This document shows positions 49,561-62,000 of a DNA stretch of 64,000 nt, one piece after another. How positions within the stretch are numbered: position 1 is the first letter of the stretch; every line of letters starts with the position of its first letter. The stretch is taken from the NCBI GenBank assembly GCA_023213395.1, contig CM041465.1:39067741-39131740 (forward strand), given 5' to 3'. The stretch is from Cycas panzhihuaensis (taxonomy: Eukaryota > Cycadophyta). Position numbers and translations under genes: made by a program. The notes below the pieces were generated by a model. The model was not told the origin of the DNA. It ran no database searches and saw only the letters and a program-made list of their open reading frames with translations.

Positions 49561-50760
49561 CATAAGGCTTCTACATATATCTGAAACACAGAGAAACAAC
49601 ATAGGAGATATCCAGATGAGCATGGGTTAAGTAAATTAGACTAACTATCAATTGACGATATAAGGTAGGATCAGAAGATGGGGATGAATAATTAGTTATT
49701 AATTTTACACCTAATTGTAGAGGTGTAGGAGCTAGCTTGTCATTATTTATAGTAAACCTTGTTATTAGGTCAATAATGTACTTAGGTTGAGAAATAGTGA
49801 TTTTTAACTTTCATTGACAAATTTGCACGTCTAAAAGGTAATATAATACACCTAAGTCTATCATTTCAAATTTATTCATCAGAATTTGTTTTAATTGAAG
49901 AATATGAGAAAGTAAAGAACTAGTTATAATAATATCATTTACATAAAGAATTAAAATGGTGATATTATTATCTTCTCTTTGAAAATAAAGATTAGGATCA
50001 CTAATACACTTAGTATATTTATTTTATAAAAGATAATTATTAATTTTAGTATACCAAGCCCATGGAACTTATTTAAGACCATATAAAGATTTTTCTAACT
50101 TGTAGACAAGATTAGGATTACTGACAAAACTAGGAGGTTGTTTCATATAGATTTCTTCTTTAAGGTCACCATTTAGAAAAGTACTTTTCACATCCATTTG
50201 ATGAATTTGTAGCCAAATTTGGCTATTAAAGAGATGATAGATTTAATTATATTCATCTTAACTACAAGAGTGAAGGTTTCTATACAGTCAATACTATCAA
50301 CTTATAAAAATCCTTTGGCTACTAAACAAACTTTGCCTTTTTCAACTACTCCTTCAAAGTTATACTTAGTTCAGTAATTCTATTTACAATCTATTAAGTT
50401 ATTTTCTAAGAGATAAGGTAACTAGATATAAAGTTGAGTTCTTTTTAAAAGCATCAATTTTAACTTATATGGCTTGCTGCCATGTTAGATTGTTATTTAT
50501 TTCTTTAAAGGTTTTAGGATTATCACTAGTCATGACTTTAGGCATTAAGATAAAATTAACTTAAAGCTTTTTGGAAATTAGGTTCTTCTGGTATCCAAAG
50601 GATTACCAACATCAAAACCAGCATCAGAAAGAGATTTTTGAGCCTAAATAGGTTGTTTACTATTGTTAGTAGGTTGTTTAGGATAAGTAGGCTAACTTGA
50701 CGTAGATGTGTCTAAGGTAGTAGGTTCGGTTAAGGTCCAATTTTAGACTTGAGTAGATAA
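49561..50760 (-). pseudogene. Copia-4 reverse transcriptase
   Basis: The RT region lies between the RNase H and the integrase C-terminus. The plus-strand text near 49935-49960 and 50160-50200 is the reverse complement of YVDD-like and [15 protein letters not shown] blocks. Frames shift and stop often, so blocks are seen singly and not as one ORF. Confidence 0.82.
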
Positions 50761-51760
50761 AGACTCAATTATTTTAGGGTTAGCTTGTTTATTAGAGAGG
50801 TCAACTAAGTAAGTATTAGTTAATAGGTTTTTAATAGGAAGTTCAATATAAGAAGTGCTTGAGAAAAATCCTTCTTCATCAAATATAACATCATATAAGA
50901 TTGAAATCTTATGTATGATTGGGTTAAGAAGTAGGTAAGCTTTACTTTCTTCACTGTAAGTAATAAAGATAAACTTAGAACTTTTGGGGTCAAGTTTCTA
51001 TTATTTTTATATAGGAAAATACCTCCAAGCAATACTTCTAAAGACTCTAAGGTTCTTTATAGAAGGTTTATGACCAAACCATTTTCGTTTCAGTATAACA
51101 TTTTGTAAAGATTTGCTTAATAAATGGTGTAAGAGGTAGTTGGAGCAAGTAATTACTTATGCCCATAATTTTAAGTCAAGACCTTTTACATATAGCATGA
51201 ATCTAGTCATTTTAATAAGGGTGCAATTCTTGTATTCAACAACACCATTTTATCGAGGGGTGTAAGCTATAGAATGTTGGAATCATATTTCATACTTCTT
51301 GTAGTAGGAAGTAAAGTTGTTGCTTAGGTATTTCTTAGTATTATCAGATCTAAAAAATTTGATTTTGAAGTTAGTTTAATTTTCAACTAAAGTTTCAAAC
51401 TCAATAAAGATGTCAAATATTCGACTCCTTGTTTTGAGCATGTACAACCATTATTTCTTGGAGAAATCATCAATGAAGGTGACAAAATATCTACTTCCAT
51501 AGTATGAAGGCGCTTGGAATAGGCCACAGATATCAGAGTGAACAAGTTCAAGTTGAGCTTTTGCTTGAGAAAAGGTATGATGTGGGAAATGGTCCATGTG
51601 TTATTCTACGTATTGTTTGCATGTTACACAGGCTTCATAAACATCATAGATAATGTTTAGGAGGGTAAGACATGAACCATATTATGCTTCCTTAGGTATA
51701 GAAGTTTTTCATAGCTCATATGGCTAAACCAGGCATGTCATAGCTTACTGACAAGGTCAG
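50761..51760 (-). pseudogene. Copia-4 integrase
   Basis: The integrase core is readable in pieces, with a TPRxNGV-type block near 51240-51270. The C-terminal IHKISILYDVIFDEE and FLYKNNRN segments lie at 50820-51032 in mixed frames. The LFTLIS and VDILSPSLM stretch near 51480-51560 is the part before the catalytic region. Stops and frame changes throughout. Confidence 0.82.
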
Positions 51761-53210
51761 ATTTTACTATAAAGGCACTGAAGATTTTGGTTTAGAATGT
51801 TGAAGGTTTGTTAAGTTATAAAGACCTATTTTGTGATCGATAGGTGCTAAAGCAATTGGTTTGAATTTATTCAATGGTTATTTGATGATAAACTTATCTT
51901 TCTAGAATTCGACAATGAGGTATTTCTAGTAGATTTGATAAAGTGAAAGGAGATTCAATAACAAACAAAGAATATAGAATACGTCCTTAATTGAACCATC
52001 GTTCAAAGATATATTACATGTTCCTTTGACTTTCAATTGAGATCCACTCGAAAGAGATTTTCTCTTTAGAGTTAAGATCAGACTAGTAAGAAGTTAGGTA
52101 TTCTTAGTGTCCTATCATGTGATAGGATGCACCAGAATCAAGAATCCACAAAGGTGGTTAAATGGATGGAGATGAAAAACCTGAAGTTATGGTAATTAAA
52201 GAGTGATTAGGTTTATGGGATTGAGATTAGATCCCCTTACAAGCTTTCCAAGCTTTGGAAGTAATTTTACTCCTATAAACATCAATGGTGTGCCCTTTTT
52301 TATGAAAGTAGGCACAACTGACAATCTAATTAGAGTTGGAAGTAACTGTATTCCATTTTTAGAACCACTCTTTAGTATTATTCTAGTTTTTCAGTGATTC
52401 AAAATATTTGTTGTTTTAACTATAATTATTTGTAAAAGAAGAGGAAGAAGAACCTCTATAAGGTTTATGAAACTTAGGGTTATTATTTTGATTACTCAGA
52501 AAGTTATTTTGTTTAGACTTGTTTGCAAGTTTTGACTTAGAAAATAGAGCTTATGAAGGATCTTGTAGTTTTCCAGTTTGAATTAACATAGTTTGATAAT
52601 CAATCAACTGATTTATTAGCTAATTGAAGGTGATTTCTACTAAATCAACCTACTGTCTAGTAGCTTTAAAAAGGTTGAAATATTTAGGTAACTTGTTAAT
52701 GGCTGAATAGACAAGTATTTTATCATCTTTAGTATATACGGTAATTTTAGTTCTATCACCTACTTTAGTTGAGGACTTTACGCAGTTACCAAAATCCTTG
52801 TTGATAAGTTAGGTTTTTGCCAACAAATCCTCAACTTTGTAAAAATCATCAAAGTTTAGTTCATATAACTATTATTCTAAGAGGCCTAATTTAAATTTGT
52901 TAACCTTATCATATTTTTCCTTAAGAGTTTACAATACGTAGGCAAGATCATCTATTTTAGAGAACTACCTACTAATGTTTAGTGAAAGGGAGTTTAGGAT
53001 GGTACCTAAGGCTCTATTATAGTTCATCAGATAGACCATATAAGCTTTTGATTTTGTGTCATTAGGTTTAATAAACTCTCTTATTATGTATTGCTAGATC
53101 TTTTATTATTTAAGAACTTGGGATATTTTAAGTTTTCAGTCAGTATAGTTTGAGTTGGTTATTACCAGAATTGAAGTACAAGAGGTTATCCTTGGCATGA
53201 GTTCCATTAT
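51761..53210 (-). pseudogene. Copia-4 gag and protease
   Basis: Gag starts close to 53200 and reads ILVITNSNYTD, stop, KLKISQVLK, the usual copia SNYxxWK block with Trp lost to a stop. It continues IKPNDTKSKAYMVYLMNYN and LGTILNSLS. The protease and pre-integrase segments follow towards 51760, ending in a block that includes HMSYEKLLYLRK. The zinc knuckle is not obvious. Confidence 0.82.
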
Positions 53211-55010
53211 GGATAGGAAACCTATGATGTAAGATCCTCTTGATGAAAAAATAAAAGGAAAACAATAATATTAAGTGAAAATTAAAGTAATCATAACCTT
53301 TGAAATTCAATTAAATGAAATTAATCATTGACTTATTGCAAGTAAATGTTTAAGCATGAAAGTTAGTGCATTATTAAATTTTGTAAGTAATAAACCCATT
53401 AATATTTACACATTAATTGCCATTGATCAAGAAAAAAATTTGCAAGTAATACACAAAAATAAAACCATTATCATTTAAACATTGATTGCCACTGATAAAA
53501 AAATATGAATTTTAATTGAACATTGAGAAAATTAAATCAAATAAGTGAGCAATTATGTGTTTATATCATGATTTATATCAATAGTTGATAAAATATTGAT
53601 TTTAATTAAGTATTAATAAACTACATGAAATAATTAAAAATTGTATAAAAAGTGATGTAGTTAAGCAATATATTTGATAAATAATTTAATGTTTATTAAA
53701 TTAAAGTAATACATTTGAAATATTATAAAGAAACTTTGTAAATAAAATCACATACCTTGACTTACCTAGTAGTGATCAGAATCTTGACTTTGGGCATGAT
53801 TTTGCAAGTCAAAATGACATCCAATTAGCTCAAATGACAAGTCGATGCATCCATGTCTAAATTAGGAATTCAACGTTTCATTCAGAATTGAATTTAGACT
53901 CCGTATAATAAAGTTATTAATAAGAAAGAATGGTTACCCCCCTTTTTTGTAAAATAAAAGAAAAAATAAAAAAAGTAGGATAGGGATTAATCCCCTTTCA
54001 GGTTTGGACTGAGGTCATATGGAAGGCTAATATGATGAGGGGGCTGGAAAAGTTAGGGCTAGCAGACTCAAAATGGTAATAAGTCAAATTGCAATATTTT
54101 TACTTTTATAAAAATAATATATTACAATGAGATTCAATTTTGTATTCGCTAAATAAACAAATTAATTTAACTCTAAATAGGGTTTTGAGTGAAATTTATT
54201 TGTGTAGGCGATGACTGCACGTTTGTTCTTCGATTAGCTACTTTGCTCAACCTTTATGGGTGAGATAGAGAGCTTCTCTATAACTCTGTAGGCATCTAAG
54301 GTCTTTGTGGGCAAATATATCACAATATAATTTGTGTTAAATACTCAGTTAATCATCTTCTTCTCCATTGTCTTCTATGGGGTGTGGTGTCTCTAATGCC
54401 TTCACTAGATGTAGCTGCTCATTTTCTTTCTTCTCTATTAGTGAGAGTTTCCTTTGTGGGATTGCTCATCTACATGGACTACTCCATGCTCTTCCCCGTT
54501 GTAATGTCTACACTTGCATGCCTTCACCAAATGCAGAGTCTTTTCTATCGATCAACCATGGTTGAGTAGAAGGCTTATATTAGTAGGTAGATAGGTTACA
54601 TCTTGCATGGTATTCTCCTCTGCATGCTAGTTTTCATCAATCATTATTCTATCTGCATTTACAAAAGCATGGGCTTTACTTCTATCACCACAAATAACAT
54701 CCTTTCAATTGGATCGTTGGTTTAATACCTCTGCATTTACTTTTGCTCATGTAGCTAGCATCCTTTTTAGTTGAGAAGGAGGCTCTATATTTGCTTTTTC
54801 TTCTTTATATTTTTGTTACTCCCAAATATGAATGGGTTGAAACCCAATTTTTGTAAATTATTAGTATTTTTTAAATTAATAAATAAATCCATTTGCTGCT
54901 ACTTTTTTTTTTTGAAATGATAGACTTGAAATGTAAAAAAATATGTTTTGTTCTTTGTTTTTATAAAATGCTCCAAACTTCTATGTTTTAAAAGATTATT
55001 TGAAATCCCT
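53211..55010 (-). other. Copia-4 long leader, nothing recognised
   Basis: Between the 5' LTR and gag lie about 1.8 kb with no recognisable domain. This is long for a copia leader and may hide another decayed insertion. Short open stretches at about 54368-54569 match nothing I recognise. Long A- and T-runs are frequent. Confidence 0.5.
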
Positions 55011-55022
55011 ACTCTAATACCA
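55011..55022 (-). other. Copia-4 primer-binding site
   Basis: Plus-strand actctaatacca reads TGGTATTAGAGT on the minus strand directly after the LTR. It fits initiator tRNA-Met with one or two changes. Confidence 0.85.
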
Positions 55023-55491
55023 TGTTAGAGAGAGGGATTTATTTAATGTTTACAGGATATCATCACCATATTGAAATCAAAATATAGATATGCAATTATT
55101 ACAAAAACCATAGAGGCACCATATTTGACAGGTGAAAAACCCCTTTGGGGGATTAAAAACCACCTCCTAAAATATAATAATATATATTAAAATATATGTT
55201 ATAGTGATGATTGGTGAGGATCTCATCCTCCCTATGTTATGTAGCCTCCTTTCTTCAGCAGGGGTGACCTAGTCAACCTATCAACCTATCAACCTATGTA
55301 ACCTCATTCTCTTGATCAACCTAACCAACCTCTTAGAATCTAGGAGGAGAGAATATTAAAGAAGGTGGAGGTTCATTAAAATAGGTGGTTATCCATTTCA
55401 ATGAACTATATAATTAATGAATATAAAGTAACATTATAAAAGGACCTTTATAAAGATAACATTAATACATGAATATAACATTATTCTAGCA
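55023..55491 (-). repeat. Copia-4 5' LTR (right copy)
   Basis: It is 469 bp, TGTTAGAGAG to TTCTAGCA on the plus strand, and pairs with 48447-48907. Confidence 0.94.
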
Positions 55492-56216
55492 CTAACAAAT
55501 TAGGAAGAATATGATAGTCCAGGAGTTATAGTATTAAAAATATCAATATCAGATCCTCTCCTTATATATGTAGAGAAATTGACCTCTACCTCTAATATTT
55601 GGAATTATTTCAAAAAGTTGTATGGACAAAAGAATAAGGCTAGAATAGTTGCCTTGAAAGAGGAATTATTTAAGTTTCACATGAAAGAGATAGAAATAGT
55701 AATAGAGTTCATCCGAAAAGTTATTTCCTTAATAAATGACCTCTTTAGTGCTAGTGTAGCCATTACAAAGTAGGAAATAATAGAGATGATAGCTAGCAAA
55801 TTACCCAAATCATTTGATATAACCATAAACATAATAACCAACAATGATTAGATTACAATAATGACCCTAGGTACCTTAAATAGGTTGTTACTAAGATAAG
55901 AACAAAGAAATAAAAGATATGAAGATTATGAAGAGATAGAAGATGCATTCATATCTACATTGAACTTAGGGCCAAGAGGATAAAGCAGAGGAAGAGGATG
56001 GACTTAGAAGTAAGGACTCCTTCATGAGGCAAGTGGTAAGATAGTAGAGGTCAAGGGCATACCACGACTCTAAGAGTATGCTACAATTGTGATAAGACTG
56101 GTTATTTTGCAAGTTCTTATAAAGCTCTTGATCTCTGTTATCACTGTGGATAGCTAAGATACTATCCATACCAGTGTCTACAAAGGAGTGTAGATATCTA
56201 GAGAGGGAAACATCTA
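55492..56216 (+). pseudogene. Copia-2 gag, second part, with zinc knuckle remnant
   Basis: Gag resumes after the copia-4 TSD: SPGVIVLKISISDPLLIYVEKL, then SNIWNYFKKLYGQKNKARIVALKEELFKF and IEFIRKVISLINDL, the UBN2-type Gag region. Near 56085-56160 there is CYNCDKTGYFASSYK and CYHCG, a CCHC knuckle in which His has become Tyr and the last Cys is lost. Stops interrupt it. Confidence 0.9.
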
Positions 56217-57560
56217 GTGAAAAATTACAACAAGAAGCAAATAATTAGGGATGAAGAAGAAGAGAGTGTTATCATTGTTGCTCTCATTATAGGCCTAAAG
56301 GATAGAAACATATGGTATATTAATTTAGGAGCATCATGGTATATAACTAGTAGAGATGACCAATTTAAGACACTCCAACCATACACATCAGATAAATTAA
56401 TGGAGCTAGGAGATAAATACCCCCTAAATATAAATGGAGTAGGAACAATAGTTGTTAAGTTGCAAGGTAACATCAAAAATATTGGAAATATACTTTTAGT
56501 CCCTGGCCTCAAAATGAATCTCCTTTCTATATCTCAACTTAGTAAGAAAAAGAAAAGGACTATTTTTGATAAAGAAGGATTCTGTTACATCTTGGACATG
56601 AAGAATTATGACAATGTAATCGCAAAGGGAGTAGTAAGTAATAACCTATATAAGCTACTTTCCTACTACGAACTCTCTGATGTAAAAGCATGTACAATTG
56701 TGAATCATAATGAGAATGATCAACTGTGGCACTTGAAGTATGGACACCTCCCTATAGAAAAATTAAAAGGAAGGGTTAGTCAATGGACTTCCTTCCATTA
56801 CATCACATAACTTTATTTGTAAAAGCTATCAATTAGGAAAGCAACATAGGTTGCCTTTCAAAGAAAGCAAATGGTAAGCTCAAAAGAAATTAGAGTTAAG
56901 TCATATGCACATATGTGGACCTCTCACTCCACATTCAATCAATGGTTGTAGATACATTTTTATGTTTATTGATGATTTGGCTAGAAAAATATGTATTTAC
57001 TTTCTCCAAAATAAATTAGAAGTGTTTGACATGTTTAAAGAATTTAAAGCTAAAGTAGAACTAGAATCATGAGAGAAGATAAAATGTATAAGATCTGATG
57101 GTGGAGGTGAATATATCTCAAAGGAGTTCTTGAACTATTGCAAAGAAAATTGAATTTATAGATAATTTACAACCCCATATACTCCTCAATCTAATGGGGT
57201 TATAGAAAGAAAAAAATAGAGCCATTATGAAAACGACACATTACATGGTTTGTGGGAAAAATGTCCCTAAATCCTATTTTGCTAAAGCAGTAAACATAGC
57301 CTATTATCTATTGTATCAAATTACAATAAAGGCACAAGTTATTCTTACCCTAGAAGAAGCTTGGACAGAGAGAAAACTAGATGTAAGTCATATGAAGGTA
57401 TTTAGATGCCAAGCATTTGTTCATTTCCCTAATAAGAAAAGAATGAAGTTTGACTATAAGAGTCTAGAATGTATCATGATTGGTTACAACAAGAATGCAA
57501 AATCCTATAAATCTATAGATCCAAAAACTAATAAGAGATGTCATATTCAATGAAGAAGAT
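56217..57560 (+). pseudogene. Copia-2 protease and integrase
   Basis: The open stretch 56217-56810 (197 codons) holds the protease, where WYINLGASWYITS replaces the WxIDSGAS active site. The aspartate is Asn and the following serine Leu, so the protease is dead. It continues GNILLVPGLKMNLLSISQLS and the pre-integrase DQLWHLKYGHLPIEKLKG, then after a frame change FICKSYQLGKQHRLPF. The integrase core (56900-57240) reads IRSDGGGEYISKEF and a TPQSNGVIERK-like block. The C-terminal 57227-57553 holds AVNIAYYLLYQ, HMKVFRCQAFVHFP and ECIMIGYN. Confidence 0.92.
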
Positions 57561-57889
57561 GTAGAAGAAGATAAAAATCAAATCAAGATAATTGATGATG
57601 TACCTCAAGTTATCTCTCAAGAAATTCCTATTGAGGAAGCACTTAGCCAAACTTTAGATGACATTTCAAAAGAACCAGTCTCACCATAGACATCACATGA
57701 AGGCTTACCATTAGAAGAGGAAGAACTATTACCAGAAGAAATAAGAACAAAAGAAGGAGAAAAAGGTACCTTAAAACTATTGAGGAAGGAAAAGAAGATA
57801 TACTTCCTCATATGACAAGAAGCCAAAGACATATAGCATTGTACAGTAACATAGAACCCCAATTATTTATAGAGGCAAAGGACTAGATC
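57561..57889 (+). pseudogene. Copia-2 linker between integrase and RT
   Basis: A Glu- and Ser-rich linker is typical between copia integrase and RT. It reads with stops and no domain of its own. Confidence 0.6.
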
Positions 57890-59378
57890 AAATGAAGAAC
57901 AATCGTAGATGCTAAAATAGATTCTATCATAAAAGATCAAACTTAGGAATTGGTTGAATTACCACCGAACAAACTAGTGGCTAACTACAAATGGATCTAT
58001 AAAGTAAAAGAAGGATCCAATGGAAAGATTAAAAAATACAAAGCAAAACTTATTACAAAGGGTTACAATCAAATAATTAGGGTAGACTATGAAGATATAT
58101 TTTCACTTATAGCTAAATTAAATACAGTAAAAATAATAACAACATTGGCATCTTAGAAAAATTGAAAAATATACCAACTAGATGTCAAAAGTGTCTTTCT
58201 AAAGGGTTAAATAGAAGAAGAGGTCTACATGAAGCAACCAGATGGAGATATTAAAAAAAGGTAAGAACACTTAGTTTGTAGGTTGAAAAAGACATTGTAT
58301 GGACTAAAATAGGCTTCCCATGTATTGTATGCAAAGTTAGACAACTATATTCCATAGGTGCAACTTAAATTCAAGCTTGTATGTAAAGAATAGAAATGGG
58401 ATGATCACCATAATTGTAGTATATGCAGATGATATGATTCTTACTGGGGATGATGAAGAATTAATCTTAAACATAAAATGTCAACTAGAAAGTAAATTTA
58501 AAATGATTGATCTAAGCTTCCAAATCTACTATCTAAGGATAGAAGTTGACCTAAAGGAGGACTCAATTACTCTATCTCAAAGTAAGTACATCAAAGACTT
58601 GCTAATAAAATTTTAATTGGAGGATTGTAATCCATATGCCACCCCCATGGAAGTGAATTATAACTTGGTCTTTGATAAGGAAGAGCCTCATGCTGATGCC
58701 ACTATATATAGATAACTTATTAGGAGTTTGATTTATCTCACTACTACCAAACCTGATATTTCATACTTTATAAATCTAATATCAAGATACATGTAGGGGC
58801 CAAAAATAAAACATTAGAGAATAATAAAAGGAATATTAAGATACTTAAGGGGAATGATCGAATTGAAGCTAGTATATACAAAAGAAAAATCACTTCAGTT
58901 AATAGGATTCTATGACTCAAATTAGATAGGAGACAAAAAGCAAAGAAAATCTACAAGTGGATATTATTTCTTTTTAGGCACTACATCAATTTCTTAGAGT
59001 AATAAAATGTAAACAATAGTAGCTTTATCATCAATATAAGCTAAGTATAAATTAGTTTTCAATACAACCATTAAAGAAATTTGGCTAAGACAGCTTTTGA
59101 TAGATCTGAATCAACATCAACAGGGGCTACCAATGGTGAATTATGATAATCAAGGTGTAATCAAATTAATCAGGAATCTAGTTATTCACGCTTAAATAAA
59201 GCACATTAAAGTTCACCATCATTTCATTTAAGAGAAAGTTCAAAGGAATGGGACTGATCTGACCTATTTCCCAATAGGATAATAACTAGCAGATATATTG
59301 ACAAAACCAATTGAAAAAGATAAATTTCAAATCTTTAGAGATAAGATAGGATTAAAAGGATAAAATATTAAGAGAGGA
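57890..59378 (+). pseudogene. Copia-2 reverse transcriptase, RNase H and polypurine tract
   Basis: RT reads QELVELPPNKLVANYKWIYKVKEG and ITKGYNQ in 57950-58156, then VDYEDIFSLIAKL, and after stops QLDVKSVFL near 58180. The catalytic block is intact as IVVYADDMILTGDDEEL in 58377-58616, followed by LSQSKYIKDLLIKF. RNase H continues with RSLIYLTTTKPDIS near 58720, GILRYLRGMIELKL near 58830-58870, and a tail near 59220-59330 that reads TYFP and ADILTKPIEKDKFQ. A purine tract aagagagga (59370-59378) lies directly before the 3' LTR. Confidence 0.92.
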
Positions 59379-59608
59379 TGTTAGAATGTAATGTTTTATC
59401 TTAGGGGTATAAAGGGGTAATGCAATAGACCCCTCAAGGATATAAGTTATAAATTTATGTTAGACACATGTTAAACAAGTGTCACTATTTCATGTTTCAG
59501 TTATAGTTAGTTTCTTGGGGGTTATGATCTATAATTATATATATTCAGGAGTTTATTCCTCCATAATTAATCAAATATTTTCTTCTATTTCTATGTAGTT
59601 TCCTAATT
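59379..59608 (+). repeat. Copia-2 3' LTR
   Basis: It is 230 bp, TGTTAGAATGTAATG to CCTAATT, and pairs with 42449-42675. The end CCTAACA has decayed to CCTAATT. The TSD tgatg follows. Confidence 0.92.
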
Positions 59609-59613
59609 TGATG

Positions 59614-62000
59614 GTGGTAGTTGTGAGAATATGTTATCCAATGAAATGGAAAAAAAGTTGGGATTATATTATAAAGCACACCCACATACATACCATATTT
59701 CTTAATTTTAAAAGGGAAATAAGCTAACTATTGACATGAGATGCTTGGTTACATTTAACATTAGAGAATCATATTAGGATGAGATAGGGTATGATGTGAT
59801 CCTAATGGATGTATACTATCTATTATTAGGGTGACCAGGGTAATTCAATAAGAATACCCTTCATGATAGAAAGAATAATACCTACACATTCTAGAAGGAT
59901 AGTGTAAAGGTGAAGTTACCACTTAAGGAAGAAGGGCATGTAGAAAGTATACTAGTTACTAAAGAATCTATGAAACACATACAAGAGGCTAGCACTTGTT
60001 ATGCCTTGATGGTAAGATAGGGAGACAAGGAAAACATAAAGATACTGAGTAGAGCAGTAGGGTTATTGTAGGGCTATAATGACATCATACCACATGAGTT
60101 ATCTAATGGCTTGCCACCCATGAGAGATATTCAACACCAAATCAACTTAATCCTAGGATTAAGTTTACTAAACTAGGTAGCCTATTAGTTAAGACCAATG
60201 GAGAATGAGGAGTTAAATTGATAAATTAGTGAATTGGTGGAAAAAGTAATGGTAAGAAAAATATTGAGTCCTTATGTAGTACTAGCATTGGTGAATCCAA
60301 AGAAAGATGGCTCGTGGCAAACATGTGTTGATTTTAGAGTGATCAATAAGATAACAATCAAATGCTAATTCTCTATACCTCATATGGATGATATTCTAGA
60401 TGTGTTAGTAGGTGATTCTTACTTTATAAAGATCAACCTAAAGAGTGAGTACCATCAGATCCAAATTTGTGAAGGGAACAAGTGGAAAACAACCTCCAAG
60501 ATGAGGGACAAATTATATGAACAGTTAGTCATGCCATTTGGGATGTAAAATACCCTAAGTATATTCATGAGATTGATGAACACTATGTTATAATCATTCA
60601 TTCGTAAGTTTGTAGTTATATATTTTAATAAGGAGGAGCACTTAATGAATTTAAGGATGGTGTTTGAAGTGTTAAAGAGAGAGAAGTTATATATAAATAT
60701 GAAGAAGTGCAGGTTTATAAATAAGAGCCTAGTATTTCTTAACTTTATAATTTTGCAAGATGGATTGCAAATAGATGAGGAGAAGATTAGGTTGAATTAT
60801 TAAGTGGTCCATACCTAGGACTATGATAGAGGTAAGAAGTTTTCATAGTTTGTCTTAGTTTTATAGAAAATACATTAGGAACTTTAGTGGAATTATTACA
60901 CCCTTAATAGATTTCATGAAGCATAAGGAGCTAACATAGACCAAGGAAGTAGATAATAGATTATAACTCTTAAAGTAAAAGGTAATTAAAGCACTTATGC
61001 TTGTATTACTTGATTTAAAAAAAGTGTTTTAAGGTTGATTATGATGCTTCATATATACTAGTTGCAGAAGTGCTCAATCAAGAAGGAAAACCTATAGCAT
61101 TTTATAGTGAAAAAAATAATGAGGTAAGAAAAAGGTATTCAACCTATGACTTAAATTTTTATATGATTTTTTAAACTTTAAAGCATTAGAGGCATTGATT
61201 CATACTTAAGGAATTTGTCTTATTTATTGATCACCAAGCCTTGAGATATGTATCCAAAGGAAATTAAATACTAGGCATGTTAAGTGGGCATTCTATTTGT
61301 AAAGTTTTATATTTATTTTGAGGCATAAACCAGGGAAATATATCTATGTTGTTGACACATTAAGTAGGTGAGTGACATTGTTAATCACCATGGCAAATGA
61401 GGTGGTAGGATTTGAAGACATTAAGGATTTGCATGACTCAAGCCCTGATTTTGAAATAATTATTAAGCACTATAAGAATCTTCTAACTGAGGGATGTGGC
61501 TCTTTATATGATTATTACTTTATATAAGATAGCTACCTATTTAAGGAAGTATAATTATACATCCCAATAGGCTCTATGAGGGAGAACATCATACAAGAGT
61601 TGTATAGTGGAAGTCTACAAGGGTATTTTTGTCGAAATAAGACAATAACTTTAGTAGAGGAGAAGTATTTTTGGCCTTGAATGAAGAGTGATGTAATAAG
61701 ATTTGTGGCATATTATAGGATATGCCAGATAGCCAAGAGGCATATAGAAAATTCTATCCTATATATGCCCTTATCAATACCTGAAGGACCATGGGCAGAC
61801 TTGAGCATGGGCTTCATGTTAGAATTATAATATTCACAAAGAGGTAATGATTCAATTTTTGTTATTATTGATCATTTAAAAAAAATGATTCATTTTATTA
61901 TATATAATAAGATAAATGATGCAATTAGAATAAAAAATATATTCTTTGAAGAGGTTACAAGGCTACATGGTATTTTGAAGACTATGATATGATTCCTTTC
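59614..62000 (+). pseudogene. Gypsy-3 protease/RT/RNase H and start of integrase
   Basis: This is Ty3/gypsy pol in order. The protease region is up to about 59860 (YDVILMDVYYLLLG). RT runs from about 60110: LPPMRDIQHQINLILG, VLALVNPKKDGSWQTCVDFRVINKITIK, IKINLKSEYHQIQI and QLVMPFGM. The catalytic block is deleted: VVIYFN runs directly into KEEHLMNLRMVFEVLK, so the DD region is missing. RNase H covers about 60830-61400, ending in HKPGKYI-like text. Integrase begins near 61560 (IPIGSMRENIIQELYSGSLQG) and reaches RLHGILKTMI near 61985. The element then breaks and no 3' LTR is seen. Confidence 0.93.

Larger units (their letters stand above)
48447..55491 (-). mobile_element. Copia-4, inserted in copia-2 gag
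   Basis: The LTRs are 48447-48907 and 55023-55491, flanked by perfect ctaac TSDs (48442-48446 and 55492-55496). A reverse-strand primer-binding site actctaatacca lies at 55011-55022. In minus order the element has a long leader (53211-55010), gag, protease, integrase, RT and RNase H. All frames are broken. It is not closely related to copia-2 or copia-3, but its LTR resembles the solitary LTR at 13122-13489. Confidence 0.95.
42449..59608 (+). mobile_element. Copia-2, inserted in gypsy-3, split by copia-3 and copia-4
   Basis: The LTRs are 42449-42675 and 59379-59608. The flanks tgata (42444-42448) and tgatg (59609-59613) are TSDs with one mismatch. Outside, gypsy-3 gag lies on the left and gypsy-3 pol on the right, as expected for an insertion. 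Copia-3 sits in the primer-binding site and copia-4 in gag. Removing them gives a single plus-strand copia with gag, protease, integrase, RT with an intact YADD, and RNase H. A polypurine tract precedes the 3' LTR. It is decayed: the 5' LTR starts TA and pol has many stops. Confidence 0.92.

Noticed and set aside
54368-54569. Overlapping Ser- and Leu-rich open frames on the plus strand
   Set aside because: They lie in the copia-4 leader on the opposite strand and match no family; probably chance.
59614-62000. Pararetrovirus-like RT
   Set aside because: The RT is followed by RNase H and a gypsy integrase, and a gypsy-type gag lies upstream. No movement or coat protein of an integrated plant virus was seen.
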